Shown here: positions 8,918-15,462 of the stretch, piece after piece
Numbering within the stretch: the stretch's first letter is position 1
Layout of the letters: each line of letters begins with the position of its first letter
Assembly (NCBI GenBank): GCA_003170315.1
Contig: PNAH01000011.1
Location: 1-51,726 of the forward strand
Source: Acidimicrobiaceae bacterium
Lineage (GTDB): Bacteria > Actinomycetota > Acidimicrobiia > Acidimicrobiales > RAAP-2
Reading direction: 5' to 3'
DNA: 51,726 bases
Notes under the pieces: model-generated
What the model saw: only the letters and a program-made list of their open reading frames with translations
Databases searched by the model: none
What the model was told of the DNA's origin: nothing
Program-made: the position numbers and the translations under genes

Positions 8918-8956
8918 TTCACAGCGAATAAACAAGCACTTCACAGGGTTTTCAAA
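8918..8956 (+). promoter_or_regulatory. Phased direct-repeat operator upstream of the first secreted protein
   Basis: TTCACAG occurs at 8918 and 8940 (22 bp apart), followed by TTCAAA at 8951 (11 bp further). A degenerate unit at 8929 would fill the 11-bp register. Spacing in helical turns is typical of OmpR/PhoB-type activator sites. The last box lies 17 bp (start to start) before a TACAGT -10 at 8968-8973, so the array covers the -35 region. The same layout recurs at 9792-9830. Confidence 0.6.
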
Positions 8957-8967
8957 AACTGGAATTT

Positions 8968-8973
8968 TACAGT
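8968..8973 (+). promoter_or_regulatory. -10 element of the first secreted protein gene
   Basis: TACAGT begins 17 bp after the start of the TTCAAA box at 8951. The paralogous promoter has TACGCT at 9842-9847, exactly 17 bp after its own TTCAAA box. A purine-rich AAAGGGG Shine-Dalgarno follows before ATG 9002. Confidence 0.45.
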
Positions 8974-9001
8974 TGGTCTCGTTCCTTCGAAAGGGGTCCC
9001 T

Positions 9002-9607
9002 ATGAAGAAGTTCAGTACACGAGGCGTTCTGGCGGTGGCCATGATCGCAGCCCTGGGCATCAGCGCCCCTGCGGTTGCCACGGCCGACACCACAACGACC
9101 ACCATTGCCACCTTGACCACGACGGTGCACGTTACGCACTCCCAGTGGAAGCAGTGGCAGAAGCTTGAGGACGCCTACGTCGACCAACTGAAGGTGATTA
9201 ACAAGAACTTCAGGGCCTCGGCTGACGTTGCTCGCAAAGAGTACTGGGCGGCCATTAAGGCTTCCAAGGGCTCGGCGAACCGCCCAGCAGCCCGTGCCGC
9301 GGCCCGTGCTGCGTTGACGCTCTCGATCGCCAACGCGATGGGAGCCCGTGCCATGGCGCTCACCTCGCTCGGTGCTCCTCCGGCGCCTCCGGCCGGAACC
9401 CCCCGTTCGGCGTACATTGTCGCCCTGCAGGCAATCAACCAGACCTACCGAAACTCGGTAGCGGCGGCTGATGCGGCGTTCGCCGCGGCCTTCCCCAGTG
9501 CGGTAACTGCCCCGGAGCGTGCCGTCGTTCGTGCGACGCTGGAACTGGCTATTGCCAACGCAGCCGTTGTCCGTGCCGCTGCCTTGGTAGCCCTTCCCAC
9601 TGTCTAG
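9002..9607 (+). CDS. Secreted alanine-rich protein with two copies of a helical module
   Basis: The 201-residue protein has a Sec signal peptide (residues 1-28, cut likely after ATA) and a Thr-rich stretch at 30-41. Two similar Ala-rich helical units follow at about 55-130 and 137-199. Each unit has Y..QL/AL..IN..F/Y..., an Ala-rich helix, then R(A/V)xxRAxLxLxIANA...RAxAL; the first ends in LGAPPAPP. There are no Cys and no catalytic motif. I do not recognise a named family. The gene lies downstream of phased TTCACAG repeats, divergent from a two-component system, and is followed by a strong terminator. The paralogue at 9874 carries one copy of the module. A structural, adhesive or envelope role is possible but unproven. 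Confidence 0.85.
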   Translation: MKKFSTRGVLAVAMIAALGISAPAVATADTTTTTIATLTTTVHVTHSQWKQWQKLEDAYVDQLKVINKNFRASADVARKEYWAAIKASKGSANRPAARAAARAALTLSIANAMGARAMALTSLGAPPAPPAGTPRSAYIVALQAINQTYRNSVAAADAAFAAAFPSAVTAPERAVVRATLELAIANAAVVRAAALVALPTV

Positions 9608-9621
9608 TCACCTGTCTTGCC

Positions 9622-9665
9622 CAATCGGCGCGCTGCTCTCTCGGGAGCGGCGCGCCGATTGTTTT
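9622..9665 (+). terminator. Rho-independent terminator after the first secreted protein gene
   Basis: A 17-bp stem (9622-9638 with 9645-9661, one G-T pair) and a 6-base loop is followed by TTTT. It begins 15 bp after the stop codon, so the two secreted-protein genes are transcribed separately. Confidence 0.9.
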
Positions 9666-9791
9666 GGTGCCGGTGCCTTCTTACCGTGCACACGTTGGGA
9701 CCTCTCGGGGACATACCGGGCGTTACAACACTGGACGAATTCAATTGGTCGGGCGATCTCCGGCCGGTCGATGATCACGACAAAAGCGGTC

Positions 9792-9830
9792 TTCACAACC
9801 GATATTCATGCGATTCACAGGAAATTCAAA
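9792..9830 (+). promoter_or_regulatory. Phased direct-repeat operator upstream of the second secreted protein
   Basis: TTCACAA at 9792, TTCACAG at 9814 (+22) and TTCAAA at 9825 (+33) have exactly the offsets seen at 8918/8940/8951. A degenerate unit (TATTCAT) lies at +11. A TACGCT -10 follows at 9842-9847. Conserved spacing in otherwise diverged intergenic DNA argues for a shared regulator. Confidence 0.6.
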
Positions 9831-9873
9831 GGATTGCTGGGTACGCTTTGTGTGTTCCTTTGAAAGGTCGGCA

Positions 9874-10290
9874 ATGAAAAGTCTCGCTCAGCGCACTATC
9901 GCCTCGGTGGCGATCGTCGTGACGCTCGCCCTGGGCACGCCGGCCATGGCCCTCGCGGTAACCACCACGTCCTCGACCACGACCTCGACCATCGTCGCCA
10001 ACACGCCGGTCATCAAGAATTTGCGGCAGTACCGCGCGGCCGAGAAGCTCTACTTGGCCAAACTGAAGGTCGTCAATCTCACCTTTCTCGCCGCCGTCGC
10101 CGCCGCCAAGGCCAACCTGGCGTCGGCAATCGGCGCGGCCTCCAACTCCACCCAGCGAATCAGTGCCCGAGCGACGTACCGCTTCGCCATCACCGAAGCC
10201 ACCATTGCCCGCTCCAACGCACTGACCCTGCTCGGCAAGCCTCCGGTCAAGCCCGGCCACAAGCCGTTGGTCACCACGACGGCGCTGTAG
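9874..10290 (+). CDS. Secreted alanine-rich protein, single-module paralogue
   Basis: The ATG at 9874 follows a GAAAGG Shine-Dalgarno and gives 138 residues; a longer frame from 9808 lacks a signal peptide. It has a signal peptide at about 1-28 (ending in AMALA), a Thr/Ser-rich linker at 30-39, then one helical unit at about 53-125. That unit has YLAKLKVVNLTF, an Ala-rich helix, RISARATYRFAITEA and ALTLLGKPPVKPG. It corresponds to the modules of the upstream protein, including the closing LGxPPxxP, so the two are paralogues. Function is unknown. Its promoter repeats that of the neighbour. Confidence 0.82.
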   Translation: MKSLAQRTIASVAIVVTLALGTPAMALAVTTTSSTTTSTIVANTPVIKNLRQYRAAEKLYLAKLKVVNLTFLAAVAAAKANLASAIGAASNSTQRISARATYRFAITEATIARSNALTLLGKPPVKPGHKPLVTTTAL

Positions 10291-10335
10291 TCGCGCCTCG
10301 CCATCGCTAATTGGTCGAACGACGCGCGGTGGCCC

Positions 10336-10548
10336 TTAGCCGTCAGTGAGTTTCACAATCTCACGTGCTTCGTCGTGGCCAAGATGTCCGACGCCCCGGC
10401 GCGCTGAGACGAATGCGCCAAGAGCGATGCAGCGTGATCCGTCAGCAATGTTCATGCAGTGGAAATACAGAGCCTCACCCGTGTCGCTGCGCACCAGTCC
10501 GGCACCCCGATGGTCGTCGAACGCTTCGATCCGACCCCGCAGCTCCAC
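10336..10548 (-). CDS. Small cold-shock-domain-like protein
   Basis: The 70-residue protein resembles a cold-shock (OB) fold. GRIEAFDDHRGAGLVRSD takes the place of the first strands and RNP1, EALYFHC the place of RNP2 (usually VFVH), and a closing VSARRG strand follows. The aromatic RNP1 residues of canonical Csp proteins (KGFGFI) are absent, so nucleic-acid binding is uncertain. The GTG start shares one base with the ribH stop (TAGTG), implying translational coupling to the riboflavin genes. It ends 45 bp from the convergent secreted-protein gene. Confidence 0.65.
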   Translation of the reverse strand: MELRGRIEAFDDHRGAGLVRSDTGEALYFHCMNIADGSRCIALGAFVSARRGVGHLGHDEAREIVKLTDG

Positions 10549-11087
10549 TACGAACCGAGTGATCCCTGTCGGAGCACCGACACCATTTCGAGCGCCGTCG
10601 TCGCCGCTTCGCGACCCTTGTTGCTCTCATCACTCGAAGAGCGTTCGAGCGCTTGATCGAGGGTGTTGACCGTCAGCACCCCGAAGGCGACCGGCACGCG
10701 GGTACTGAGCTGGACGTCTTGGACTCCTCGGGCACATTCACCCGACACGATTTCGTAGTGCGTCGTTTCGCCGCGGATAACGGCGCCGAGTGTGATGACC
10801 GCGTCGACCGGCCGATCGCCGTCGGCGAACGCGAGCGCCATCAACGGGATCTCGAAGGCGCCCGGCACCCATCCCACGGCGATGTCGCTTCGATCGACGC
10901 CGGCGTCACGTAAAACGTCGAGCGCGCCTTCGAGGAGGCGGGTCGTTATCCCCCCGTTGAAGCGACTGCAGACGAGAGCGACGCGAACGCCGCGGCCCAC
11001 GAGTGCGCCTTCGAGGTGTTCACCGACTCGCTGACGGAGTGTTTCGACCCGATGCGGGTCGAGGTTCGTTTCGTCACTCGACGTCAT
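10548..11087 (-). CDS. ribH: 6,7-dimethyl-8-ribityllumazine synthase
   Basis: The 179-residue enzyme has the lumazine synthase signatures SRFNGGITTRLLEGALDVL, VPGAFEIPLMA, ITLGAVIRGETTHYE and PVAFGVLTVNTLDQALERS, plus a 25-residue N-terminal extension. It condenses the ribityl-amino-uracil with dihydroxybutanone phosphate, the penultimate riboflavin step, probably as an icosahedral or pentameric shell. It overlaps ribBA by 14 bp and is followed by the cold-shock-like gene. Confidence 0.96.
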   Translation of the reverse strand: MTSSDETNLDPHRVETLRQRVGEHLEGALVGRGVRVALVCSRFNGGITTRLLEGALDVLRDAGVDRSDIAVGWVPGAFEIPLMALAFADGDRPVDAVITLGAVIRGETTHYEIVSGECARGVQDVQLSTRVPVAFGVLTVNTLDQALERSSSDESNKGREAATTALEMVSVLRQGSLGS

Positions 11088-12294
11088 CGAGTCCCCCGAG
11101 CATGTGACCGAGTCGCTCGCGCTTCGTTCGTAGATAGTCGATGTTGAAGGCCGTGGGGCTGCTCTCGAGCGGCACGCGCTCGACGATGTTCAGTCCGAAC
11201 CCTTCGAGGCCGCCGTACTTGGAGGGATTGTTGGTCATCACCCGCATCGAGGTGACGCCGAGGTCGACCAGGATCTGAGCGCCGATCCCGTACTCGCGCG
11301 AGTCGACCGGGAGGCCGAGCTCGAGGTTGGCGTCCACGGTGTCGCGACCGTCTTCTTGCAAGGCGTAGGCCCGGATCTTGTGGCCCAGGCCGATGCCGCG
11401 ACCCTCGTGGCCCCGCAGGTACACGACGACGCCGGCCCCTTCGGCCGCGACCTTCGCCAGCGCCGTTTCCAGCTGGGGTCCGCAGTCACAGCGCATCGAG
11501 CCGAACACGTCACCGGTGAGACACTCCGAGTGAACGCGCACGAGTACGTTGGGCGTCGTCGAGATATCGCCGTACACCAGCGCCATGTGCTGTTCGCCAT
11601 CGAGGACGTTCTCAAACACGTACGCCTGGAACTGACCGTGTTCGGTGGGCAGTGACGCTTCGGCGATGCGCTTGACGAGTTTTTCGTGATGGCGCCGATA
11701 TCGGATCAGGTCGGAGATCGAGATGATCGGCAGTCGGTGCTCCCGGGCGAAGGCTTCGAGCTCGGGCAAGCGGGCCATCCCCGACTTGTCAGCGGTGACG
11801 ATCTCACAGAGCACCCCGGAGGGCTGCTTGCCCGCGAGTCGGCAGAGATCGACCGTCGCCTCGGTGTGACCGGCGCGCTTCAAGACGCCGCCCGCTCGAT
11901 AGCGCAATGGGAAGATGTGACCCGGTCGATTGAGGTCGCTCGGTCGCGTGTCGGGGTCGATGAGCGCTCGGATCGTCGCCGCGCGGTCACTGGCCGAGAT
12001 GCCCGTCGAAGTGCCGTGTCGATAGTCAACGGTCACGGTGAAGGCGGTGCGCTGGGCTTCGGTGTTCGCGACCACCATCAAGGGGAGGTCGAGCGCGTCG
12101 GCGCGCGCCGACTCGATCGGCACGCAAAAGACGCCCGAGGTGTACTCGAGGAAGAACGCCATGCTCTCGCTCGTGACGTCCTGGGCCGGCATGATGAGGT
12201 CACCTTCGTTCTCGCGATCTTCGTCATCAACGACGACCACCATGCCGCCCTGTCGTAACTGATGAATCGCCTCTTCGATGCTTGACAGTGCCAT
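11074..12294 (-). CDS. ribBA: Bifunctional DHBP synthase / GTP cyclohydrolase II
   Basis: The 406-residue fusion has an N-terminal RibB domain (about 1-200) with the acidic loop VVDDEDRENEGDL, SERAD-equivalent PIESARADALDLP and HTEATVDLCRLAG. The C-terminal RibA domain (about 205-406) has RVHSECLTGDVFGSMRCDCG, whose Cys residues bind zinc. It also has YLRGHEGRGIGLGHKIRAY and RVMTNNPSKYGGL. It supplies both riboflavin precursors from ribulose 5-phosphate and GTP. It abuts ribD (1 bp shared) and overlaps ribH. No FMN riboswitch is visible upstream of the operon. Confidence 0.97.
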   Translation of the reverse strand: MALSSIEEAIHQLRQGGMVVVVDDEDRENEGDLIMPAQDVTSESMAFFLEYTSGVFCVPIESARADALDLPLMVVANTEAQRTAFTVTVDYRHGTSTGISASDRAATIRALIDPDTRPSDLNRPGHIFPLRYRAGGVLKRAGHTEATVDLCRLAGKQPSGVLCEIVTADKSGMARLPELEAFAREHRLPIISISDLIRYRRHHEKLVKRIAEASLPTEHGQFQAYVFENVLDGEQHMALVYGDISTTPNVLVRVHSECLTGDVFGSMRCDCGPQLETALAKVAAEGAGVVVYLRGHEGRGIGLGHKIRAYALQEDGRDTVDANLELGLPVDSREYGIGAQILVDLGVTSMRVMTNNPSKYGGLEGFGLNIVERVPLESSPTAFNIDYLRTKRERLGHMLGGLDDVE

Positions 12295-13280
12295 TAGACC
12301 TCCACGTCTATTCGAATATCTTCTCCGAGCCGTTGAACATCGACGATCCGACCTCGACGCAGCGCCGCGATGGTCGAGGTCGAGAGTCCCCGAAGGGCGC
12401 CGAGCGTCCCGTCACTGCCGGCGAAGGACGCCGATTGGTACCAGACGATATGGTTCACCAGCCCGGCTTCGAGGAACGAACTCGCGGTGGTGGGACCGCC
12501 CTCCACGAGGAGTTGCAAGACGTCGTGGTTGCCGATTTCCTCGAGTACCTGCGCCAGATCACCGCTCAGCTCGAGACAGGGCCGCATCTGGGCGCCAGCT
12601 GGCGCCGTGCCCAGGACGATTCGTAGGGGCTCGAGCACGAGGTCACCCAGTCTCGCGGTCAGCGCCGGGTCGTCACTGCGCGCCGTGCCAGCGCCCACCA
12701 GCACCGCCTGGCTCTGCGCTCGAAGCACGTGAGCGTCACGGCGCGCCTCTTCGCCGGTGATCCACTGGCTCGTGCCGTCGGCCATCGCGACGACGCCATC
12801 GAGGGTGCTCGCGACCTTCAACACCACGTACGGGCGGCCCGTCACCCGGTGCCATATATATGGTGCGAGTTGGGCCCGTACCGCCGGTTCCTCGACGCCG
12901 ACTTCAACGTCTACGCCGGAGGCCTTCAGCAGTTCCACTCCCGCGCCCGAGACGCGAGGATCAGGATCAATGGTGCCGACGATCACTCGTGACACGCCCG
13001 CTTCGACGATCGCCTCGACGCAGGGACCGGTACGTCCCTCGTGGGAGCAGGGCTCCAGGGTGACGACCATCGTCGATCCCCGAGCGCCGTCACCGGCGCG
13101 GCGCAGCGCCTCGATCTCGGCGTGTGACTCGCCCGGCACCTGGGTATGGCCTTCACTCAAGACGACTCCGCGATCACTGACGACCAGAGCACCGACCCAG
13201 GGATTCGGCGGCGACAGGTAGCGCGCCTTGTCACCGGCTCCGATCGCCATCGTCATCAATTCGGTGTTGGAGAACTTCAT
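12294..13280 (-). CDS. ribD: Riboflavin deaminase/reductase
   Basis: The 328-residue protein has a deaminase domain (about 1-145) with PNPWVGALVV, HAEIEAL (zinc His and catalytic Glu) and TLEPCSHEGRTGPC (zinc Cys pair). The reductase domain (about 150-328) has LKVASTLDGVVA, SQWITGEEAR, VLVGAGTARSDDPALTAR and LLVEGGPTTASSFL. It performs the second and third steps from GTP. It overlaps rpe by 4 bp. No ribE (riboflavin synthase) lies between ribD and ribBA, unlike many actinobacterial clusters. Confidence 0.95.
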   Translation of the reverse strand: MKFSNTELMTMAIGAGDKARYLSPPNPWVGALVVSDRGVVLSEGHTQVPGESHAEIEALRRAGDGARGSTMVVTLEPCSHEGRTGPCVEAIVEAGVSRVIVGTIDPDPRVSGAGVELLKASGVDVEVGVEEPAVRAQLAPYIWHRVTGRPYVVLKVASTLDGVVAMADGTSQWITGEEARRDAHVLRAQSQAVLVGAGTARSDDPALTARLGDLVLEPLRIVLGTAPAGAQMRPCLELSGDLAQVLEEIGNHDVLQLLVEGGPTTASSFLEAGLVNHIVWYQSASFAGSDGTLGALRGLSTSTIAALRRGRIVDVQRLGEDIRIDVEV

Positions 13281-13966
13281 GTTCGGCCCGTCCTCGCGGC
13301 CACGCGAAGTTCGTGCGCCGCGTTCAGTGGATCGGGACTGTGGAAGATGGCCGATCCGGCGACGAGGACGTTGGCACCCGCCTCCACGGCGATCGGGGCA
13401 GTCTCCAGATCGATGCCGCCATCGACCTCAATATCGAGGGCCAAGTCGTTGGCGTCGACCTCGCGACGAGCTTCTTTCACCTTGCCCATTACGTCGCCGA
13501 TGAACGATTGGCCACCGAAGCCGGGAAAGACTGTCATCAGTAGCAGCAGGTCGATAGCGCCGAGAAACGGCGCCACCTGCGAGAACGGCGTATCGGGATT
13601 GGCGGCCAAGCCCACACGAAGACCCAACGCGTGGGCGTCGTCAATCAACGCGGCGGTCGAGCCCACTTCGACGTGCACCGTGCAACCGTCGGCGCCGGCC
13701 AGTTGGAAGGCTTCGAGGTAGCGTCCCGGTTCACTCATCATCAAATGGCAGTCGAAGAACCTGGCGCTGTACTGGCGAAGGGATTTCACGACTGGCGGTC
13801 CGATCGAGACGTTCGGAACGAAGTGGCCGTCCATGACGTCGACGTGGAGCCAGTCCGTCTCGGCGTCAATCTCACGAACCGCGTTGGCCAACGAGCCGAA
13901 ATCGGCGGCCAGAATCGACGGCGCCACGCGCAATGTTCCGGAGAGGCCCGCGTCGATGGAAGTCAC
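13277..13966 (-). CDS. rpe: Ribulose-phosphate 3-epimerase
   Basis: The 229-residue TIM barrel carries ILAADFGSLANAVREI, HVDVMDGHFVPNVSIGPPVV (metal-binding His and catalytic Asp), DCHLMMSEP, TVFPGFGGQSFI and EVDGGIDLETA. It interconverts ribulose and xylulose 5-phosphate. Supply of ribulose 5-phosphate links it to the RibB step encoded downstream in the same unit. The start is GTG at 13966, six bases after TAGGCT, with no Shine-Dalgarno, so rpe probably begins a new leaderless transcript inside the def-fmt-rpe run. Confidence 0.96.
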   Translation of the reverse strand: MTSIDAGLSGTLRVAPSILAADFGSLANAVREIDAETDWLHVDVMDGHFVPNVSIGPPVVKSLRQYSARFFDCHLMMSEPGRYLEAFQLAGADGCTVHVEVGSTAALIDDAHALGLRVGLAANPDTPFSQVAPFLGAIDLLLLMTVFPGFGGQSFIGDVMGKVKEARREVDANDLALDIEVDGGIDLETAPIAVEAGANVLVAGSAIFHSPDPLNAAHELRVAARTGRT

Positions 13967-13972
13967 AACGGC

Positions 13973-13978
13973 AGCCTA
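13973..13978 (-). promoter_or_regulatory. -10 element of a probable leaderless rpe-rib transcript
   Basis: TAGGCT on the minus strand, six bases (GCCGTT), then GTG at 13966. It lies in the 28-bp gap after fmt. Confidence 0.5.
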
Positions 13979-13994
13979 TTCGGGGCCGATTTGT

Positions 13995-14870
13995 TCACGC
14001 CCATCGAACGACGGCTTCATCGAGTCTCGCACCGGTCCACCACGCCGTCGCACTCATTGACTTGCCGCTCTCGGGGCGCACGATTTGCAGGGTGATCGCC
14101 CCTTCCGCCGCCCCGAGAATGACCGCACCGTCACGCAGCGCGATTGATCCGCGGGCCACGACCGCGCCTTGGTACTCGACCGCACTTTCCACGAGCAGTC
14201 GGCGCTCAGCGACCATCGTGAACGCCTGGCCCAGCCGAACAATTCGCAAGAGCTGCGCGGCCGACGATGCACTCGTGAGGTGGAAGTCCTCTTTGGTGAG
14301 CTTCGCGGCGTAGGTGACGTCGCCCACTTGTGCGCGAGGGTGCGCCAACAGTTCGGGCGAACCGAGGACCTCAGTGAGCGACTGGGCGCCCACGGTCGCG
14401 AGTTCCTCCAGTAGTGTCGTCAGCGATTTCGCGTCGATCGCGACGCGTCGTTCGAGGTGCACGGGACCGGTGTCGAGTTCGGCCTCGAGGGTCATGATGC
14501 TGACGCCCGTCTCGGCGTCTCCGGCCAGGATCGCGCGCTCAACGGGGGCGGCCCCGCGCCACCGAGGCAGTAGCGAGAAGTGAACGTTGAGCATCGCGAC
14601 ACGTGCCAAAACCTCGGGCGCTATCAGACGACCGTAGGCCACCACGACGCCGCGCTCGACGTCGCGGTCGTCCAGTTCGCTGAGTCGATGACCGATCGCG
14701 AGTCCCAACTCTTGCGCGCAGACCTTGACGGGACTAGGTGACAGGTGGCCGCCTCGACCACGCTTGCGATCGGGTCGAGTGATGACCAGTGCCACGTCGT
14801 GACCGGCGTCGACGAGGGCCCGAAGCGACGGGAGGGCCGCCTCGGGCGTGCCGAGGAAAGCGAGACGCAC
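13995..14870 (-). CDS. fmt: Methionyl-tRNA formyltransferase
   Basis: The 291-residue enzyme begins MRLAFLGTPEAALPSLRAL. It has the formyl-folate catalytic segment LNVHFSLLPRWRGAAPVERAI (Asn/His), GVSIMTLEAELDTGPV, and a C-terminal tRNA-binding OB domain (about 205-291). It formylates initiator Met-tRNA using 10-formyl-THF. It directly abuts def, which removes the formyl group later. It is slightly shorter than the E. coli enzyme but complete. Confidence 0.96.
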   Translation of the reverse strand: MRLAFLGTPEAALPSLRALVDAGHDVALVITRPDRKRGRGGHLSPSPVKVCAQELGLAIGHRLSELDDRDVERGVVVAYGRLIAPEVLARVAMLNVHFSLLPRWRGAAPVERAILAGDAETGVSIMTLEAELDTGPVHLERRVAIDAKSLTTLLEELATVGAQSLTEVLGSPELLAHPRAQVGDVTYAAKLTKEDFHLTSASSAAQLLRIVRLGQAFTMVAERRLLVESAVEYQGAVVARGSIALRDGAVILGAAEGAITLQIVRPESGKSMSATAWWTGARLDEAVVRWA

Positions 14871-15404
14871 TTACTCACCCAGCAACAGGTGGAGTCCGTC
14901 GGGGTCCGAACCGCTCAGTTCCAGATTGCGGGCTCGAAGTATCTGTTTGGCCTCACGTCGCTGGTCGGCGTCGAGTCGTTCGATGAGCAAGACCCCGTCG
15001 AGGTGGTCCATCTCGTGTTGCAAGATGCGGCCCTCGTACTCGTCGGTCTGCACGTCGATCTCGTTACCATCGAGATCGAAGCCCACGAGGTGGACCGTGT
15101 TGGCTCGAGTGATCTCCCAACTGAGTCCGGGCACCGAGAGGCAGCCCTCTTCGTACGTCCACTCGCCGTCGGTCTCGAGAATCTTGGGGTTCACCACGAC
15201 GTGGGGGCCTTCACCCTGGTCGTAAACGAAGAGGCGCTTTTGGACGCCGACCTGATTAGCGGCCAGCCCCACGCCCGGCGCCTCGTTCATCGTCTCGATC
15301 ATCGTCTGGGCGAGCGCCGCGATGCGACCGTCGATGTTCTCGATCTCGGTCGTCACCTGGGTCAGAACCGGGTCGCCGTAGATGCGAATAGGAAGCGTCG
15401 TCAC
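14871..15404 (-). CDS. def: Peptide deformylase
   Basis: The 177-residue metallo-hydrolase has all three family motifs: GVGLAANQVGV, EEGCLSVPG (metal Cys) and QHEMDHLDG (HExxH). It removes the N-formyl group from nascent proteins. The GTG start at 15404 has TAACGT six bases upstream. The intervening GGGGGA is too close to act as a normal Shine-Dalgarno, so a leaderless start is favoured. It forms a def-fmt unit. Confidence 0.97.
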   Translation of the reverse strand: MTTLPIRIYGDPVLTQVTTEIENIDGRIAALAQTMIETMNEAPGVGLAANQVGVQKRLFVYDQGEGPHVVVNPKILETDGEWTYEEGCLSVPGLSWEITRANTVHLVGFDLDGNEIDVQTDEYEGRILQHEMDHLDGVLLIERLDADQRREAKQILRARNLELSGSDPDGLHLLLGE

Positions 15405-15410
15405 TCCCCC

Positions 15411-15416
15411 ACGTTA
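15411..15416 (-). promoter_or_regulatory. -10 element of a probable leaderless def-fmt transcript
   Basis: TAACGT on the minus strand, six bases (GGGGGA), then GTG at 15404. It sits in the 58-bp gap after priA. Confidence 0.45.
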
Positions 15417-15462
15417 TCGCTGGCGCCGCCGGAATCCCTTTCGCGTGCCGGCCTCAGCACGC

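Noticed and set aside
8843..9187. Minus-strand frame across the regulator/secreted-protein gap
   Set aside because: It covers the promoter repeats and the start of the secreted gene, is Gly/Arg-rich and has no homology signal.
12850..12863. AT-rich palindrome CCATATATATGG inside ribD
   Set aside because: It encodes conserved ribD residues (PYIWHR) at the deaminase-reductase junction; codon content explains it and no promoter role is needed.
13967..13994. Possible FMN riboswitch before the riboflavin genes
   Set aside because: The gap upstream of rpe is 28 bp and the other rib genes overlap; an RFN element needs far more space.
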